A stretch of 64,000 bases of DNA from Lachnospiraceae bacterium (GTDB lineage Bacteria; Bacillota; Clostridia; Lachnospirales; Lachnospiraceae), in NCBI GenBank assembly GCA_017936885.1, contig JAGBEO010000013.1, positions 248,001 through 312,000 on the forward strand. The letters are read 5' to 3'. The notes beneath the pieces were generated by a model, which was not told the DNA's origin, made no database searches, and saw only the letters and a list, made by a program, of their open reading frames with translations. The position numbers were made by a program, and so were the translations under genes. Shown piece after piece: positions 54,302-63,373 of the stretch. Within the stretch, counting starts at the first letter, position 1. Each line of letters begins with the position of its first letter.

Positions 54302-55231
54302 TTATGCTACACTCACCATCTGGTATGCCTTGTCTATCATGGGATTACCATCCATAGTACGGGCAAACAGGCTTTCCTTATAGTTTGCCGTCCGCCGCAG
54401 GGGCTCTGCATGGGTTGCAAAATCCGACACCGCATTGACAAACCGGTAAGCGTTTTTACCCACATCCTTTAAGTCAGGGGCATCGAAATATCGCATCTTC
54501 ATATCCTCTCTGAGCCGTCTGACATTCTTTGCCCGCTTGGAATCCCCTTCCTCCATGGGAAGGAGCCTTTCTATATACTCCAGAACCTGACTGTCAGACA
54601 GACGCTTTCTACGCAGTTCATCAAACTTCTTTCCCAGTTCTCCCATATATTCCTGCGCAAACAGAAGGGTGTCTCTGGCATCCGCAATCTTACCCCTGAT
54701 ATCACCCGTGTGGACACAGGCCCAGGAACGCTTTGCCGTATGCAGGGCAAGATTTAAGGTATTATTACACACCACGCGGATCGGGGTAAGCGCCACACGG
54801 ATCGCCCCTGTCCCGTCATGGGCATTAGAGAATACCAGATAAGGGGTAATCTGTTCCCCTGCCATGATGTAAGCCTGCGGGAGTTTTGCCAGAATCCAGA
54901 CTTTCCTGCCGTTTTGCAAAGACCCGGCTGTCTCATAGCGAATCCCCTCTCCCAGAAGCGCATCTGTAAAAGCAAACGCCTCCTCATTCTGTACCACCTT
55001 ATAGCGGTCGCTTACTACACCAAGCACCTTTCTGTCCCGATTCCTGACATTTGCATAAAATCCCGGGATCTGTTCCTCATTTCCCGTAAACACGGGTTCC
55101 TGTAACACCTTCCAGTCAAGTCCCGCAATCTTAAGTGCATCTGCGGATGCCGGAGCCTCCTCTACCCTGACCCCAAGCCCATGCCACGGGGTTTCCCTCA
55201 CATAAAACATACTTTCTACATTTGCTGCCAT
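54302..55231 (-). CDS. DUF932 phage/plasmid-like protein
   Basis: A 309-residue protein whose start, MAANVESMFYVRETPWHGLG, and central PYLVFSNAHDGTGAIRVALT plus VVCNNTLNLAL identify the DUF932 (phage/plasmid-like, TIGR03299) family. Members are common on mobile elements, usually near recombination genes as here; their molecular role is unknown. AAAAAGGAGGAAC precedes the ATG. Confidence 0.9.
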   Translation of the reverse strand: MAANVESMFYVRETPWHGLGVRVEEAPASADALKIAGLDWKVLQEPVFTGNEEQIPGFYANVRNRDRKVLGVVSDRYKVVQNEEAFAFTDALLGEGIRYETAGSLQNGRKVWILAKLPQAYIMAGEQITPYLVFSNAHDGTGAIRVALTPIRVVCNNTLNLALHTAKRSWACVHTGDIRGKIADARDTLLFAQEYMGELGKKFDELRRKRLSDSQVLEYIERLLPMEEGDSKRAKNVRRLREDMKMRYFDAPDLKDVGKNAYRFVNAVSDFATHAEPLRRTANYKESLFARTMDGNPMIDKAYQMVSVA

Positions 55232-55248
55232 TTTCCTGTTCCTCCTTT

Positions 55249-55320
55249 TTAGACATTCTTACTGATCTCATGCAGTACACCTGCAATCACGATCATAAGG
55301 CATTTCAAAATAATCTCCAT
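55249..55320 (-). CDS. Possible 23-residue hydrophobic peptide
   Basis: A very short open frame (MEIILKCLMIVIAGVLHEIS...) behind a GAGGGG site, between the DUF5688 and DUF932 genes. One hydrophobic stretch spans most of it. It could be a small membrane peptide or a coupling ORF; conservation was not checked. Confidence 0.35.
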   Translation of the reverse strand: MEIILKCLMIVIAGVLHEISKNV

Positions 55321-55328
55321 TTGTCCCC

Positions 55329-56222
55329 TCATCCTGCCGCCAGAAGTTCCACGGCGTCTTTTTCCCTGCTGTAACGGTAAATATGGTCAGAAAGCACTTC
55401 CTCCGGATCTACTACTGCCCTGTTTACTTCCTTGACCATCTGCTCCCATCTATAATGCATCCCGTCGTTATCCAGTAAAAGCAGCACCTCATGCAGTGAC
55501 GAGGGCAGGATTACCAGATCAGAGCTGACAGTATTCGCAAGTTCCTTCATTTTGCCGGAATACAGCATCACCGCTGCCCCATACTGCCTTGTCCTGTTAG
55601 TCAGCACATATACAGGCGGCTGCTCTGCCATGCTGGGCGTCTGTTTTTCCATAAACAAATCCTTCAGCAAAAACAGATCCTCCTCCACCCTGTTTTTCAT
55701 GTTCTCTAAAGCGTCTTTATACAGGGTATCTACTGTCTCCATCCACAGCGCAAGGTGATGATTGTTGACAACAACACCTGCTTGCCCATTTTCCCATCCT
55801 TCAATCTCATAAAAGAAAATGGCTGCCATATCGTTCCAGCGGACATAGGGCATATCCTTAAGAATCTCCGTATTCTTTTCATAATTGATCAGACGGAGCT
55901 GCAGATGTTCTTTTACATAGCTGTAATCTTCAAAAAATTTGGGACTGAACTTTTCTGCAAGCTCTGCATCACCATCCCGTCTTCTGTATACTTGAAACAG
56001 ATCATATACTGCCTCATCCAGATCCATGCCGTCACAAAACTTCCCGTATGCCTCTTCCAAATACAAAACCGGGCAGAAGCGCTCCCCCTCCTTTTTCAGG
56101 AGGATGCCGGTCTTCTCAATTCCATTATTTTTAAATGTTTTGTGTATGCTGACTTTACAACTCTCTCCCAGACTTTTCTCTATAAGTTCTTTGGCTTCTT
56201 TTGCAAATTTTTCAAAATCCAT
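55329..56222 (-). CDS. DUF5688 protein
   Basis: A 297-residue soluble protein. SVHIHK-like region (KVSIHKTFKNNGIEKTGILL), ILKDMPYVRWNDMAAIFFYE and the C-terminal SSLHEVLLLLDNDGMHYRW match DUF5688, a family I know mainly from Lachnospiraceae and Ruminococcaceae mobile regions. Function is unknown. It overlaps the preceding gene by 11 bp, so it is translationally coupled to it. GAGGGACGGAT precedes the ATG. Confidence 0.85.
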   Translation of the reverse strand: MDFEKFAKEAKELIEKSLGESCKVSIHKTFKNNGIEKTGILLKKEGERFCPVLYLEEAYGKFCDGMDLDEAVYDLFQVYRRRDGDAELAEKFSPKFFEDYSYVKEHLQLRLINYEKNTEILKDMPYVRWNDMAAIFFYEIEGWENGQAGVVVNNHHLALWMETVDTLYKDALENMKNRVEEDLFLLKDLFMEKQTPSMAEQPPVYVLTNRTRQYGAAVMLYSGKMKELANTVSSDLVILPSSLHEVLLLLDNDGMHYRWEQMVKEVNRAVVDPEEVLSDHIYRYSREKDAVELLAAG

Positions 56223-56625
56223 ATCCGTCCCTCTTTCTTTTCAAAATTTTCTTAATCTGATGATAAAATCTATGCATCAAACCGCAGCCGACTTTTCCCT
56301 CCTTTCCCTGCGGTTTCCAATTTACGCTGGGATTCCATCCACATCCCTTCCCTACAAGCCCGATCTCACAAAGAAAAGAGGCGCAGTCCTTAAACCCGCA
56401 GCGGTATGCAGCCGCACTGTGATAGGCCGCGCTCCCTGTATAAGCACAGATAAGCCGGTCTACGGCCTTACGCTCTTCCTTTGACAGGTCATGGCTGTCA
56501 AAAACTGCCATCTCTTCATTGATTTTTTCTTGTAATGCTAAAAAATCCCGATCACGAAGCAGAATGGCATCCAACCTTTCATTGATTGCATGCTCCGTGA
56601 TCAGGCCCATTATTCTTTTTGACAT
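56212..56625 (-). CDS. Conserved hypothetical protein of the element
   Basis: A 137-residue protein, helical N-terminus (LDAILLRDRDFLALQEKINE) followed by LSKEERKAVDRLICAYTGSA and a Cys-containing GFKDCASFLCEIGL. The middle resembles DUF6809-type small element proteins, but I am not sure of the family. The C-terminus is basic and Gly-rich. It is the first gene of the run DUF5688 - DUF932 - YqaJ - Rad52-like on this strand, after a hairpin. Confidence 0.65.
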   Translation of the reverse strand: MSKRIMGLITEHAINERLDAILLRDRDFLALQEKINEEMAVFDSHDLSKEERKAVDRLICAYTGSAAYHSAAAYRCGFKDCASFLCEIGLVGKGCGWNPSVNWKPQGKEGKVGCGLMHRFYHQIKKILKRKRDGYGF

Positions 56626-56664
56626 AGCTGCTTTTTCCCTTCTTCCTTTTCAGGACAGCACAAA

Positions 56665-56686
56665 GCGGCGGGAAAAATCCCGCCGC
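56665..56686. repeat. GC-rich 9-bp hairpin
   Basis: GCGGCGGGA-AAAA-TCCCGCCGC, a perfect stem in otherwise AT-richer sequence. On the minus strand it ends CGCTTTGTG, a poor T-tract, so it is at most a weak terminator after the gene at 56.7-57.1 kb. Confidence 0.7.
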
Positions 56687-56711
56687 CTGTAACGCTAACA
56701 CTGATATTGGT

Positions 56712-57125
56712 TTAGAAAATACTGTTTAAAATCCCTTTGATGCCTCCAAGGAATGCCCCGACTACAATTCCCACAACAGCTCCCGGCGCGCCAAGGATCA
56801 AAAATCTTCTGCCTGCCCCATTGTTAATCCCTTCCGCCACATAATCAACCAAACTGTAAAGGCTCCCTCTTACCTTTTCGTTATAATCCATCTCATCATC
56901 ATTGTGCGCATACCGCTTTGTATCGGTATTCATCCCGCCAAATACCGCCGCCCGTTTTTCCGCAGGCAAAGCATTCAGGATATAATACAGAAATTTTGAC
57001 AGGTTATAGGGGCGCACCACCTCCCCGGAGACCTCCTCATATCCCGCACAATAGTAGACCAGAGCTACGTCCAACCCGGAGTCTTCCCTGATCTGCCCTT
57101 TGATGGATACCACTTTTTCCTCCAA
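56712..57125 (-). CDS. Element protein with damaged or unusual 5' end
   Basis: At least 137 residues: GLDVALVYYCAGYEEVSGEV, an acidic middle, and a glycine-rich hydrophobic C-terminus (LGAPGAVVGIVVGAFLGG), probably a membrane hairpin. The nominal start is a TTG without a good ribosome site. The same frame is open further upstream (RKEEHGEIYETLKTFLEEK) to a TGA at about 57187, beyond which coding-like sequence continues in two frames to a strong ribosome site near 57,345. The gene is therefore either frameshifted and decayed or expressed by recoding. No family is recognised. Confidence 0.55.
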   Translation of the reverse strand: MEEKVVSIKGQIREDSGLDVALVYYCAGYEEVSGEVVRPYNLSKFLYYILNALPAEKRAAVFGGMNTDTKRYAHNDDEMDYNEKVRGSLYSLVDYVAEGINNGAGRRFLILGAPGAVVGIVVGAFLGGIKGILNSIF

Positions 57126-57376
57126 AAAGGTTTTCAGCGTCTCATAGATCTCACCATGCTCTTCTTTACGGAAGTTTCCTCTGATTCATAATAGCTCTGC
57201 TCTTCTAGCCAGCGGATGGTTCCCCAGTGCCGATATATCTGGCGTCATTTCGTTTTTTTTACAATCAGCTTTGCCATGACACTTATGGGGACTTCTTCAT
57301 AAATATCTTCTCCGTTTTTGTCTCCATTTCCATAGATTTTCTCCTCCTTTTTTTGCCTTACATTTTTGGCTTATTG

Positions 57377-58501
57377 TTACTCTACTTTTTCGTAGAATCC
57401 CTCATCAATATTATCCGGATCTACTTCGTCAGGCGTCCATATATAGATATACCCACTGCCTAAAAATCCCACTTTATAATTTGCCTCAGCATCAATGGAA
57501 AAGGCACCCGATAAATCCTGATATAATGCCAGATTGTCGAATTGAAACACCCCGTTTTTCAATGAAAGTGTACCATCCTCATTTACAATGGCTTCTGTCA
57601 TACTGTCATTGGTTGTATTGGCATATCGTCCGGGAATGATATCCAGCAGATCAACACCCTCTAACATACCACTCTCAGTGTCAATGTATGCCCCAGAAAA
57701 TTCCTCCGGGCACATCACTGTCAGAGGTAAAGACTCATATCTTTCATTCCATTCCCTCTGGGCTTCAACGCTGTCCACATACGCCTGCGTCTGCTCTTTA
57801 ATCGCATCCGCATTTTCATCCGTATACAGCCACTGTCCGTCCTCCTTATACAATATGGAGCCTCCGTATAATGAAATTTCCACTTTCTCCGCCAATTCCC
57901 CACTGACCGGGAATAATGTAAAATAAGCATATCTCCCCTTACGTCCCGGATCAATGGCAAGCAATTCCCCATTATATTCCACATTGTCTATCATGATAGC
58001 CGTTCTGGTATCGACAGGCTCCTGAAAATCATCAACGAAAGCCGAAATATCATCGGGACTCAGGTATTGTACATCGTCACTGTTATTTGTATACTCAACA
58101 GTTGCATAACCGATCGTGGATTTGTTATTAAAATCATAGATAATATCGATATCTGTAATAAGCACCTCACTGCCATTTTCCATCGTATAGGAATTACCTG
58201 CCTGTAAGTACACATTTCCGTTATTGTCAACACCTGTGCCTTTCCTATTTTCCGATGTGCCCTGAGGCTTTTCTTCTCCGGACTTGTTTTCACCCACAAC
58301 CTTTCCATCTTCCGTTACCAGCAGTTCCGTATCCCCACTGAATACCGATTTTGTATCATTACCCCTGAAAATTTCCGCATTGCCGATTTTCTCTCCCTCG
58401 TCATCAAATGCCCCGAAAAACGCCATAAGGAATAACCCTACAACAATCAGTCCTCCAATTCCTGTAATAATCTGCCATACTCCTTTTAATCTATCTTTCA
58501 T
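57377..58501 (-). CDS. Membrane-anchored protein with an extracellular DUF5067/DUF4352-like domain
   Basis: A 374-residue protein: one membrane segment near the N-terminus (ITGIGGLIVVGLFLMAFFGAF), a disordered acidic linker (about 50-100), then a beta-rich domain including SEVLITDIDIIYDFNNKSTIGY and TVEYTNNSDDVQYLSPDD, a pattern shared with DUF5067/DUF4352 immunoglobulin-like lipoproteins. The C-terminal third (PGRYANTTNDSMTEAIVNED) looks like a separate domain. I start at MKDRLKGVWQ, preceded by GGAGGAAG; the longer frame adds 15 basic residues. Function unknown. Confidence 0.7.
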   Translation of the reverse strand: MKDRLKGVWQIITGIGGLIVVGLFLMAFFGAFDDEGEKIGNAEIFRGNDTKSVFSGDTELLVTEDGKVVGENKSGEEKPQGTSENRKGTGVDNNGNVYLQAGNSYTMENGSEVLITDIDIIYDFNNKSTIGYATVEYTNNSDDVQYLSPDDISAFVDDFQEPVDTRTAIMIDNVEYNGELLAIDPGRKGRYAYFTLFPVSGELAEKVEISLYGGSILYKEDGQWLYTDENADAIKEQTQAYVDSVEAQREWNERYESLPLTVMCPEEFSGAYIDTESGMLEGVDLLDIIPGRYANTTNDSMTEAIVNEDGTLSLKNGVFQFDNLALYQDLSGAFSIDAEANYKVGFLGSGYIYIWTPDEVDPDNIDEGFYEKVE

Positions 58502-58630
58502 TTTCAATTTCTTCCTCCTGTCAATTTTTCTTCTGTTCTTAAACAAGTAGTTGTTTTCTGTCTGCCTTCTCTCCTGATCCTTTTTGCTTCAAACAAGTTT
58601 ACATAGGCATTTTTAGAATTTGCCGCTTTA

Positions 58631-58837
58631 TTATACCCTTCTTTTCAGCTCAGGCATAATCGGCTCCAGTTCAAAAACCATCCGCTGTGTTTCATTCTCT
58701 GTCACCTCTCTTACAATTTCATTTGCTCTGTTATTGGTCTTTCTGGCCTCCTTCTGGTTCACAGCTGCCGGTATCGTCTTTAAAAATCCATAAGCACCTG
58801 CCGCCATACCCATTTGTACAAATAAAAATGCTGGCAT
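58631..58837 (-). CDS. Small hydrophobic-then-charged protein
   Basis: A 68-residue protein, start MPAFLFVQMGMAAGAYGFLK behind AAGGAGGAAAT. The N-terminus is weakly hydrophobic, the rest is charged and helical (NNRANEIVREVTENETQRM). No family recognised. It lies between the WYL regulator and the membrane-anchored gene and may be co-transcribed with the latter. Confidence 0.6.
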   Translation of the reverse strand: MPAFLFVQMGMAAGAYGFLKTIPAAVNQKEARKTNNRANEIVREVTENETQRMVFELEPIMPELKRRV

Positions 58838-58934
58838 ATTTCCTCCTTCCCCGTTATCTGTGTTTCTTAATGATAAGAATAAAATCTTCGGGTGACAGAT
58901 TCTGTCATGATCAAAAACATTCTCACAGTAGCAC

Positions 58935-58964
58935 AAAAAATCCCGGAAAACATTCTCCGGGATT
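58935..58964 (-). terminator. Intrinsic terminator after the WYL regulator
   Basis: AATCCCGGA and TCCGGGATT stem with a short loop, then six Ts on the minus strand, 40 bp past the WYL stop codon. Confidence 0.85.
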
Positions 58965-59005
58965 CACGGTTATCATATATCATTTCAACTACTTAACTAA
59001 TACAT

Positions 59006-60019
59006 TTAAGCATACAGCTTCAATATATCTTCCAGCTTCTTCTTCATCTCATGTCGCAAAGACTCCGGCCTCAGCACTTCAATCTTGTCTCCCTGACTCA
59101 AAAGCCATATGATAATCCCCTTGCCGTAAACCTCCGCATTGATCGTACATTCGTGCTCTTTCTGCCCGATAATCTGTGCTGTTGGTAGTCTGTCAAGCAC
59201 CGGCTCTGGATTCTCCCCATAATATTTCAACTGAATCCGCATCAGCTCCCCGGCATACATAAACTGAATCCTCTTGCGGAACTCCCCTTCCTCAAACCTG
59301 TCCGCATAGGATACATGAAACTTTTCTCCTGTCTCCTTATAGGACTTAATCCTGTCTATACGAAAAATCGTAGGATAATCATATTTATGGATATGGCTAC
59401 CCTTTCCGTCATCCTCCAGAATAAAGGCATTCAGATAAAAATAATATTCCGAAAAAAGAAGCGCCACCGGCTCAATCAGCCGTGTAACTGTCTCCTGTGG
59501 CTGATCCGCCTTGGCATATTTAATCTCCATCAAGTTGTGCTCCCTGATATCCTCCCCGATCCGCCAAAGCCTGTCTTGAATGTGGCTCTTATGGTGGAGT
59601 TCCACATAGTGGAACTGTTCATTGGAGACAAGCTCCCGCACCAGCTGCATATTTTTAAACGGCACACAGCCTCCTATCATCTTTTTCAGAATACTGCCAA
59701 TTTCCCTCTTGGTAAATGCGCGGCTGGCAAGCAGGATCTTACTCACTGCAAGGATCTCGCTGTTTGACATCATGGAACCTTCAGAACCGATCATGATAAA
59801 TCCCTTTTTACTGCGGTCATACTCAATCAGACGGTGATCCAAGGCCCTGTCTGTCTTTTGTTCATCCAGAAAAGCCCGGATGTCGTCGATGTCTCGCTGG
59901 ATGGAACGCTCATCCACACCAAATCTTTTGGCTTCCTCTGTTTTGTTGATTACCTTTCCTTCAGAGAGGCGGACATATAGATCGAGGACGCGGTTGTTCT
60001 TAGAAAATTTATGACACAT
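59006..60019 (-). CDS. WYL-domain regulator of the accessory region
   Basis: A 337-residue regulator: N-terminal winged HTH (VLDLYVRLSEGKVINKTEEA, RFGVDERSIQRDIDDIRAFL) and a central WYL domain with LIEPVALLFSEYYFYLNAFI, where the name-giving Trp-Tyr-Leu positions have diverged, followed by a WCX-like C-terminus. WYL proteins of this architecture often regulate phage-defence loci (BrxR/CapW group). It starts 57 bp after the four-gene operon on the same strand and ends at a clear terminator, so it may be its last gene and its regulator. The link is inferred from position. Confidence 0.87.
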   Translation of the reverse strand: MCHKFSKNNRVLDLYVRLSEGKVINKTEEAKRFGVDERSIQRDIDDIRAFLDEQKTDRALDHRLIEYDRSKKGFIMIGSEGSMMSNSEILAVSKILLASRAFTKREIGSILKKMIGGCVPFKNMQLVRELVSNEQFHYVELHHKSHIQDRLWRIGEDIREHNLMEIKYAKADQPQETVTRLIEPVALLFSEYYFYLNAFILEDDGKGSHIHKYDYPTIFRIDRIKSYKETGEKFHVSYADRFEEGEFRKRIQFMYAGELMRIQLKYYGENPEPVLDRLPTAQIIGQKEHECTINAEVYGKGIIIWLLSQGDKIEVLRPESLRHEMKKKLEDILKLYA

Positions 60020-60076
60020 GAAAAAACCTCACCGAATTGCATTATCACCCATTATGTTAATTAAATTCTATGTACA

Positions 60077-61474
60077 CTAAACAAATAATAATATAATAAT
60101 AAACATACAAAAAAATAAAATGATAATTATCGAAGATAGAATAATTCCTGCGATAGCACATTTTCTATATTTTGTCTTTCCTTTCAATGCTTTTATTCCA
60201 TCTATGATAGACCAAATTCCTCCTATAATGGAAAAAAACGAACCAACTACTGTTACTATTCCCACCCACGAAATGATACCTAAGATCAGAGACATAACAG
60301 CTTTTCTATTTATCTTCTTTTGTTCTTTATCAATATCTATCATTTCAGCCACAACTACAGGCCTGACATAATTTGACTGTGTCTGACTTGACATTGGCGG
60401 TGCTATCTCTGGTGGTCTTTCCGCTAACAATTTTGCCGTCATTATTTCTTTCTTGAAATCGACCGTTTTCACTTCTTGCACTTCTTTGGAAAACTCAGGA
60501 ATACTATTACATATTTCAGTATGAATCTTTTTAACTTTATATGACAATTCCCCATTCTCGGATAAAATAGGTGTGTCAATAACTGCCTTAATTGCACCAG
60601 CCAAAGCCCTTGTAACCCTTATCAATTTTTTCTCATTATGTGTTAAATCAGTTACAGTTATTCCTCTTCCTAATTGCCTAATCATCTCCATTGTAACCAT
60701 GTCCAATAAATTGACGCATTGCGCAAACATCTCATTCAATTCATTTAACAATTTATCAAACATTTCAGATCTATCAATAATGCCCTTACATAATGTCTCT
60801 GATGTTTTCATCTTCTCTGCTGCTGCCTCAGCTTCTGCATACATTGTTTCCGCTTTTTCAAGGTTCTCATCAGCCTTCATGCTTGCCGATATCCCTGTAA
60901 ACAAAACTATTGGTGCAGCAACAGCCGCGAGCGGAGTCATCGTAGCCGCAGTTGATAAAGCCGTTCCAGCAATTCCAATTGCCCCACCAATATCACCTAA
61001 TGCTAATACCGTCCCGGCTAAAGAAAGTGTCGACGTCACAATCGGCAAAGAACCACTTGCCGCCAGTGCAACAATAGCTCCAGCCGCCGCCCCCGCTGTA
61101 CCACTGGTCAAAGAACCAGAATATATATCAATCATTTCCTGCAACTGAATCATATCATTTTGTTCAATCTCAAAATGTGAAATTTCATTTAACCCTTCAG
61201 ATTGCCTCAATTCTATTTGTTTAATTCTATCATAAGCCCGTATAAACTGACTAATTGAATTATCCAGCACATTCTTTTTGGCATAACCCAAATTCATTAA
61301 CGCTCGTTCTGTATTTTTCTGTGCTACCTCAAGCGACTCTTTTGCTTCATTATATAGGCTTTGGGCATCTCTGGAGATTCTCTCTGCTTTTTCATTAGTA
61401 TCTTTTGCACTAATGTGACCTCCTACTCCAATAATTCCAGCAACTCCAGCAGCCACCAAAAATGGTATTGGCAT
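60077..61474 (-). CDS. Glycine-rich membrane/coiled-coil protein, operon gene 4
   Basis: A 465-residue protein with three parts: a glycine-rich N-terminal hydrophobic segment (PFLVAAGVAGIIGVGGHIS) then a coiled coil (about 25-115); a long Ala/Gly-rich hydrophobic stretch (about 123-200, e.g. SGTAGAAAGAIVALAASG) able to insert in membranes; a second helical region; and a C-terminal pair of membrane segments (about 395-460) resembling DUF4190. No family is recognised. The layout is reminiscent of pore-forming or membrane-remodelling effectors, which is inference only. AGGAGG overlaps the stop of the upstream gene. Confidence 0.75.
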   Translation of the reverse strand: MPIPFLVAAGVAGIIGVGGHISAKDTNEKAERISRDAQSLYNEAKESLEVAQKNTERALMNLGYAKKNVLDNSISQFIRAYDRIKQIELRQSEGLNEISHFEIEQNDMIQLQEMIDIYSGSLTSGTAGAAAGAIVALAASGSLPIVTSTLSLAGTVLALGDIGGAIGIAGTALSTAATMTPLAAVAAPIVLFTGISASMKADENLEKAETMYAEAEAAAEKMKTSETLCKGIIDRSEMFDKLLNELNEMFAQCVNLLDMVTMEMIRQLGRGITVTDLTHNEKKLIRVTRALAGAIKAVIDTPILSENGELSYKVKKIHTEICNSIPEFSKEVQEVKTVDFKKEIMTAKLLAERPPEIAPPMSSQTQSNYVRPVVVAEMIDIDKEQKKINRKAVMSLILGIISWVGIVTVVGSFFSIIGGIWSIIDGIKALKGKTKYRKCAIAGIILSSIIIILFFCMFIIILLFV

Positions 61475-61486
61475 AAATTCTTCCTC

Positions 61487-62941
61487 CTAAAGTACATCCA
61501 CAATGTCAGAATTTAAGTACACCTCAAACTCCTCTTCTGTTTCAAAAGCGACTCGACCACCTAGCTTTCTTGTAATTTGATTCGCCCCAGCGACAATTCC
61601 ATCCGCATCTCCGATCTGAAAAGCAAATCTCATATCTGACAATGCCCCATCAAAGCAGTCTCTATATTCTCTAAAATAATTTTCTAAGTACAATTCCAAT
61701 TCTGATCTAAATACCCTGGTCTGTTCAGCTGCTTCCTTACACTCTGCTATAATACGCAGTCGTTCCTGATGCTCCAATTCTTTGGTTTGCAATGTGTTAA
61801 TCAAATTATGATATAGACTGCTTGTCAATGTAGAGCCAATCAAGGCCCCTATAGCACCACCCACAACAGGAATTGGTATCAATGTCTGTCCCACCACCGC
61901 TGAATAACCTACCGTTGCAAGATTAAGCCCCTTATCTCCCAACTCTATTATGCACTGCTGCGTAGATATTTCTCCATCTCCATATCTTTTCAGTGTATCA
62001 CCTACTGTCATTACCGCCGTAATAACTTTTCCTGGCACATTAGATTTCGATAAAGCCTGTAAGAACTTTGAAGAACTACTAGACAAAGTATTAGATGCCA
62101 CCATCAAACCGTCACTCATCACATACCCAGTAACAACCGCTTTCCCACCATCCTCTATCGTATCTGCAATCGCCTCCCCAGCCTCCTTTTCTCCTTTTAA
62201 AACAGCCACTATATTCAAAATTCCTGACATTACTAATGTGAAAGTACCAGCCGATTTAGCCCCAGACATTCCAGCCTCATGACCATCATGCAGTATATTT
62301 TTCCCCGTTTCTATAATTTCCCTACCTCGGGTATATACCTCAGCTCGCTTTCCATCCTCTAAAGCCTGTCTTTCACCTTTCTTAGTAAAAAAAACTCCTT
62401 TCCTTTCGCGATAGTCTTTATCTTCCACATACTCTTTATTCGTCTTGCTACGTTTGGCATTATTTGTCTTACGTGAAATTACCTTTACATTTTCCTCTGC
62501 ATTTCCTATATCTTTCACATCTTCCGTACTTAGCCAAGGATTATTTTTTGTCTCCTCATAAACTTTCTCCAACGGCTTAATATGATCAGTTTCAGCCAGA
62601 TGTTTTGTCCAGTCATCACCATATAAAAGTTTCGCCTCCTTCTTTGTCAGTACAAGACGATCACCTGTATACGGGTCAAAAACTTCCGCACCATCCTTAA
62701 ATAATTCCATTTTAGCATTTCTTTTTGCTATCCCGCTATCATATAAGTTGCGATTTCCTGTATATGTATCTGGTTTTGCATATTTTTGAATTGCTTTCTG
62801 TGTGAAAACTCTTGCTGACTCAGCTGCCGCATATCCAACCGCTATATTGATACCTACATCTTTGTTTTGGTCATCCCCCTCTTCTTTTTTAGGCTCTATA
62901 TTCATGACTAAATTATCTTGTGCATTTTTAAATATATCCAT
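61487..62941 (-). CDS. HNH-motif protein with glycine-zipper membrane region, operon gene 3
   Basis: A 484-residue protein. Around residues 112-170 it has an HNH-nuclease-like module: AETDHIKPLEKVYEE, then NAEENVKVISRKTNNAKRSK, with the DH, Asn and Asn/Lys positions of HNH endonucleases. The preceding GDRLVLTKKEAKLLYGDDW belongs to the same module. From about 215 on it is hydrophobic and Gly/Ser-rich, with the glycine-zipper-like VVGGAIGALIGSTLTSSLYH, followed by a helical tail. A nuclease fused to a membrane segment suggests a membrane-linked DNA-cutting effector; activity is unproven. Confidence 0.75.
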   Translation of the reverse strand: MDIFKNAQDNLVMNIEPKKEEGDDQNKDVGINIAVGYAAAESARVFTQKAIQKYAKPDTYTGNRNLYDSGIAKRNAKMELFKDGAEVFDPYTGDRLVLTKKEAKLLYGDDWTKHLAETDHIKPLEKVYEETKNNPWLSTEDVKDIGNAEENVKVISRKTNNAKRSKTNKEYVEDKDYRERKGVFFTKKGERQALEDGKRAEVYTRGREIIETGKNILHDGHEAGMSGAKSAGTFTLVMSGILNIVAVLKGEKEAGEAIADTIEDGGKAVVTGYVMSDGLMVASNTLSSSSSKFLQALSKSNVPGKVITAVMTVGDTLKRYGDGEISTQQCIIELGDKGLNLATVGYSAVVGQTLIPIPVVGGAIGALIGSTLTSSLYHNLINTLQTKELEHQERLRIIAECKEAAEQTRVFRSELELYLENYFREYRDCFDGALSDMRFAFQIGDADGIVAGANQITRKLGGRVAFETEEEFEVYLNSDIVDVL

Positions 62942-62966
62942 ATCGCTCCTCTTCTGTACTGCTGGA

Positions 62967-63371
62967 TTAACCTAAGACCAAAGTATTCATTTTGCCGTAC
63001 ATCTCAACATATTCTTTTAGTAGTATTTCACACTCATCTCTAAACTTATCCTGAAGTCCAAATATTTCTGTCATAGATACAATACTTTTTCTCTCTTTTT
63101 CATCGTAATTGCCATCAATCATCGCCAAGCCAATTATTTCAAAAAGAACAATTTTCTTTTCTCGTCCTTCCCACTCTTCCTTTATTGTTTCAATAATCTC
63201 TGCCATTGATCTTGCTCGAATGACTGGCGGAACGTTTATTTGCATTTCATTACAATAGCTTTCTATCATGAACTGCTCTTTCTCACCAAAATCATTGTCC
63301 AAAAAGGCCATCTCATAAGCTAATTCTAAAAAAACCCTTTTTTGTTCTTCTTTTAACAATGATAAATACAT
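62967..63371 (-). CDS. TerB-like acidic protein, operon gene 2
   Basis: A 134-residue all-helical protein with the two TerB-type acidic repeats: LAYEMAFLDNDFGEKEQFMI and IIGLAMIDGNYDEKERKSIV, each A-x-x-D-G/N-x-x-x-x-E. TerB domains bind divalent metals and occur in tellurite-resistance and phage-defence-like gene sets. The match is by pattern, not by database search. It starts 2 bp after the cysteine-cluster gene, with TAGGAGG overlapping that gene's end, and leads into the HNH gene after 25 bp. Confidence 0.75.
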   Translation of the reverse strand: MYLSLLKEEQKRVFLELAYEMAFLDNDFGEKEQFMIESYCNEMQINVPPVIRARSMAEIIETIKEEWEGREKKIVLFEIIGLAMIDGNYDEKERKSIVSMTEIFGLQDKFRDECEILLKEYVEMYGKMNTLVLG

Positions 63372-63373
63372 GC

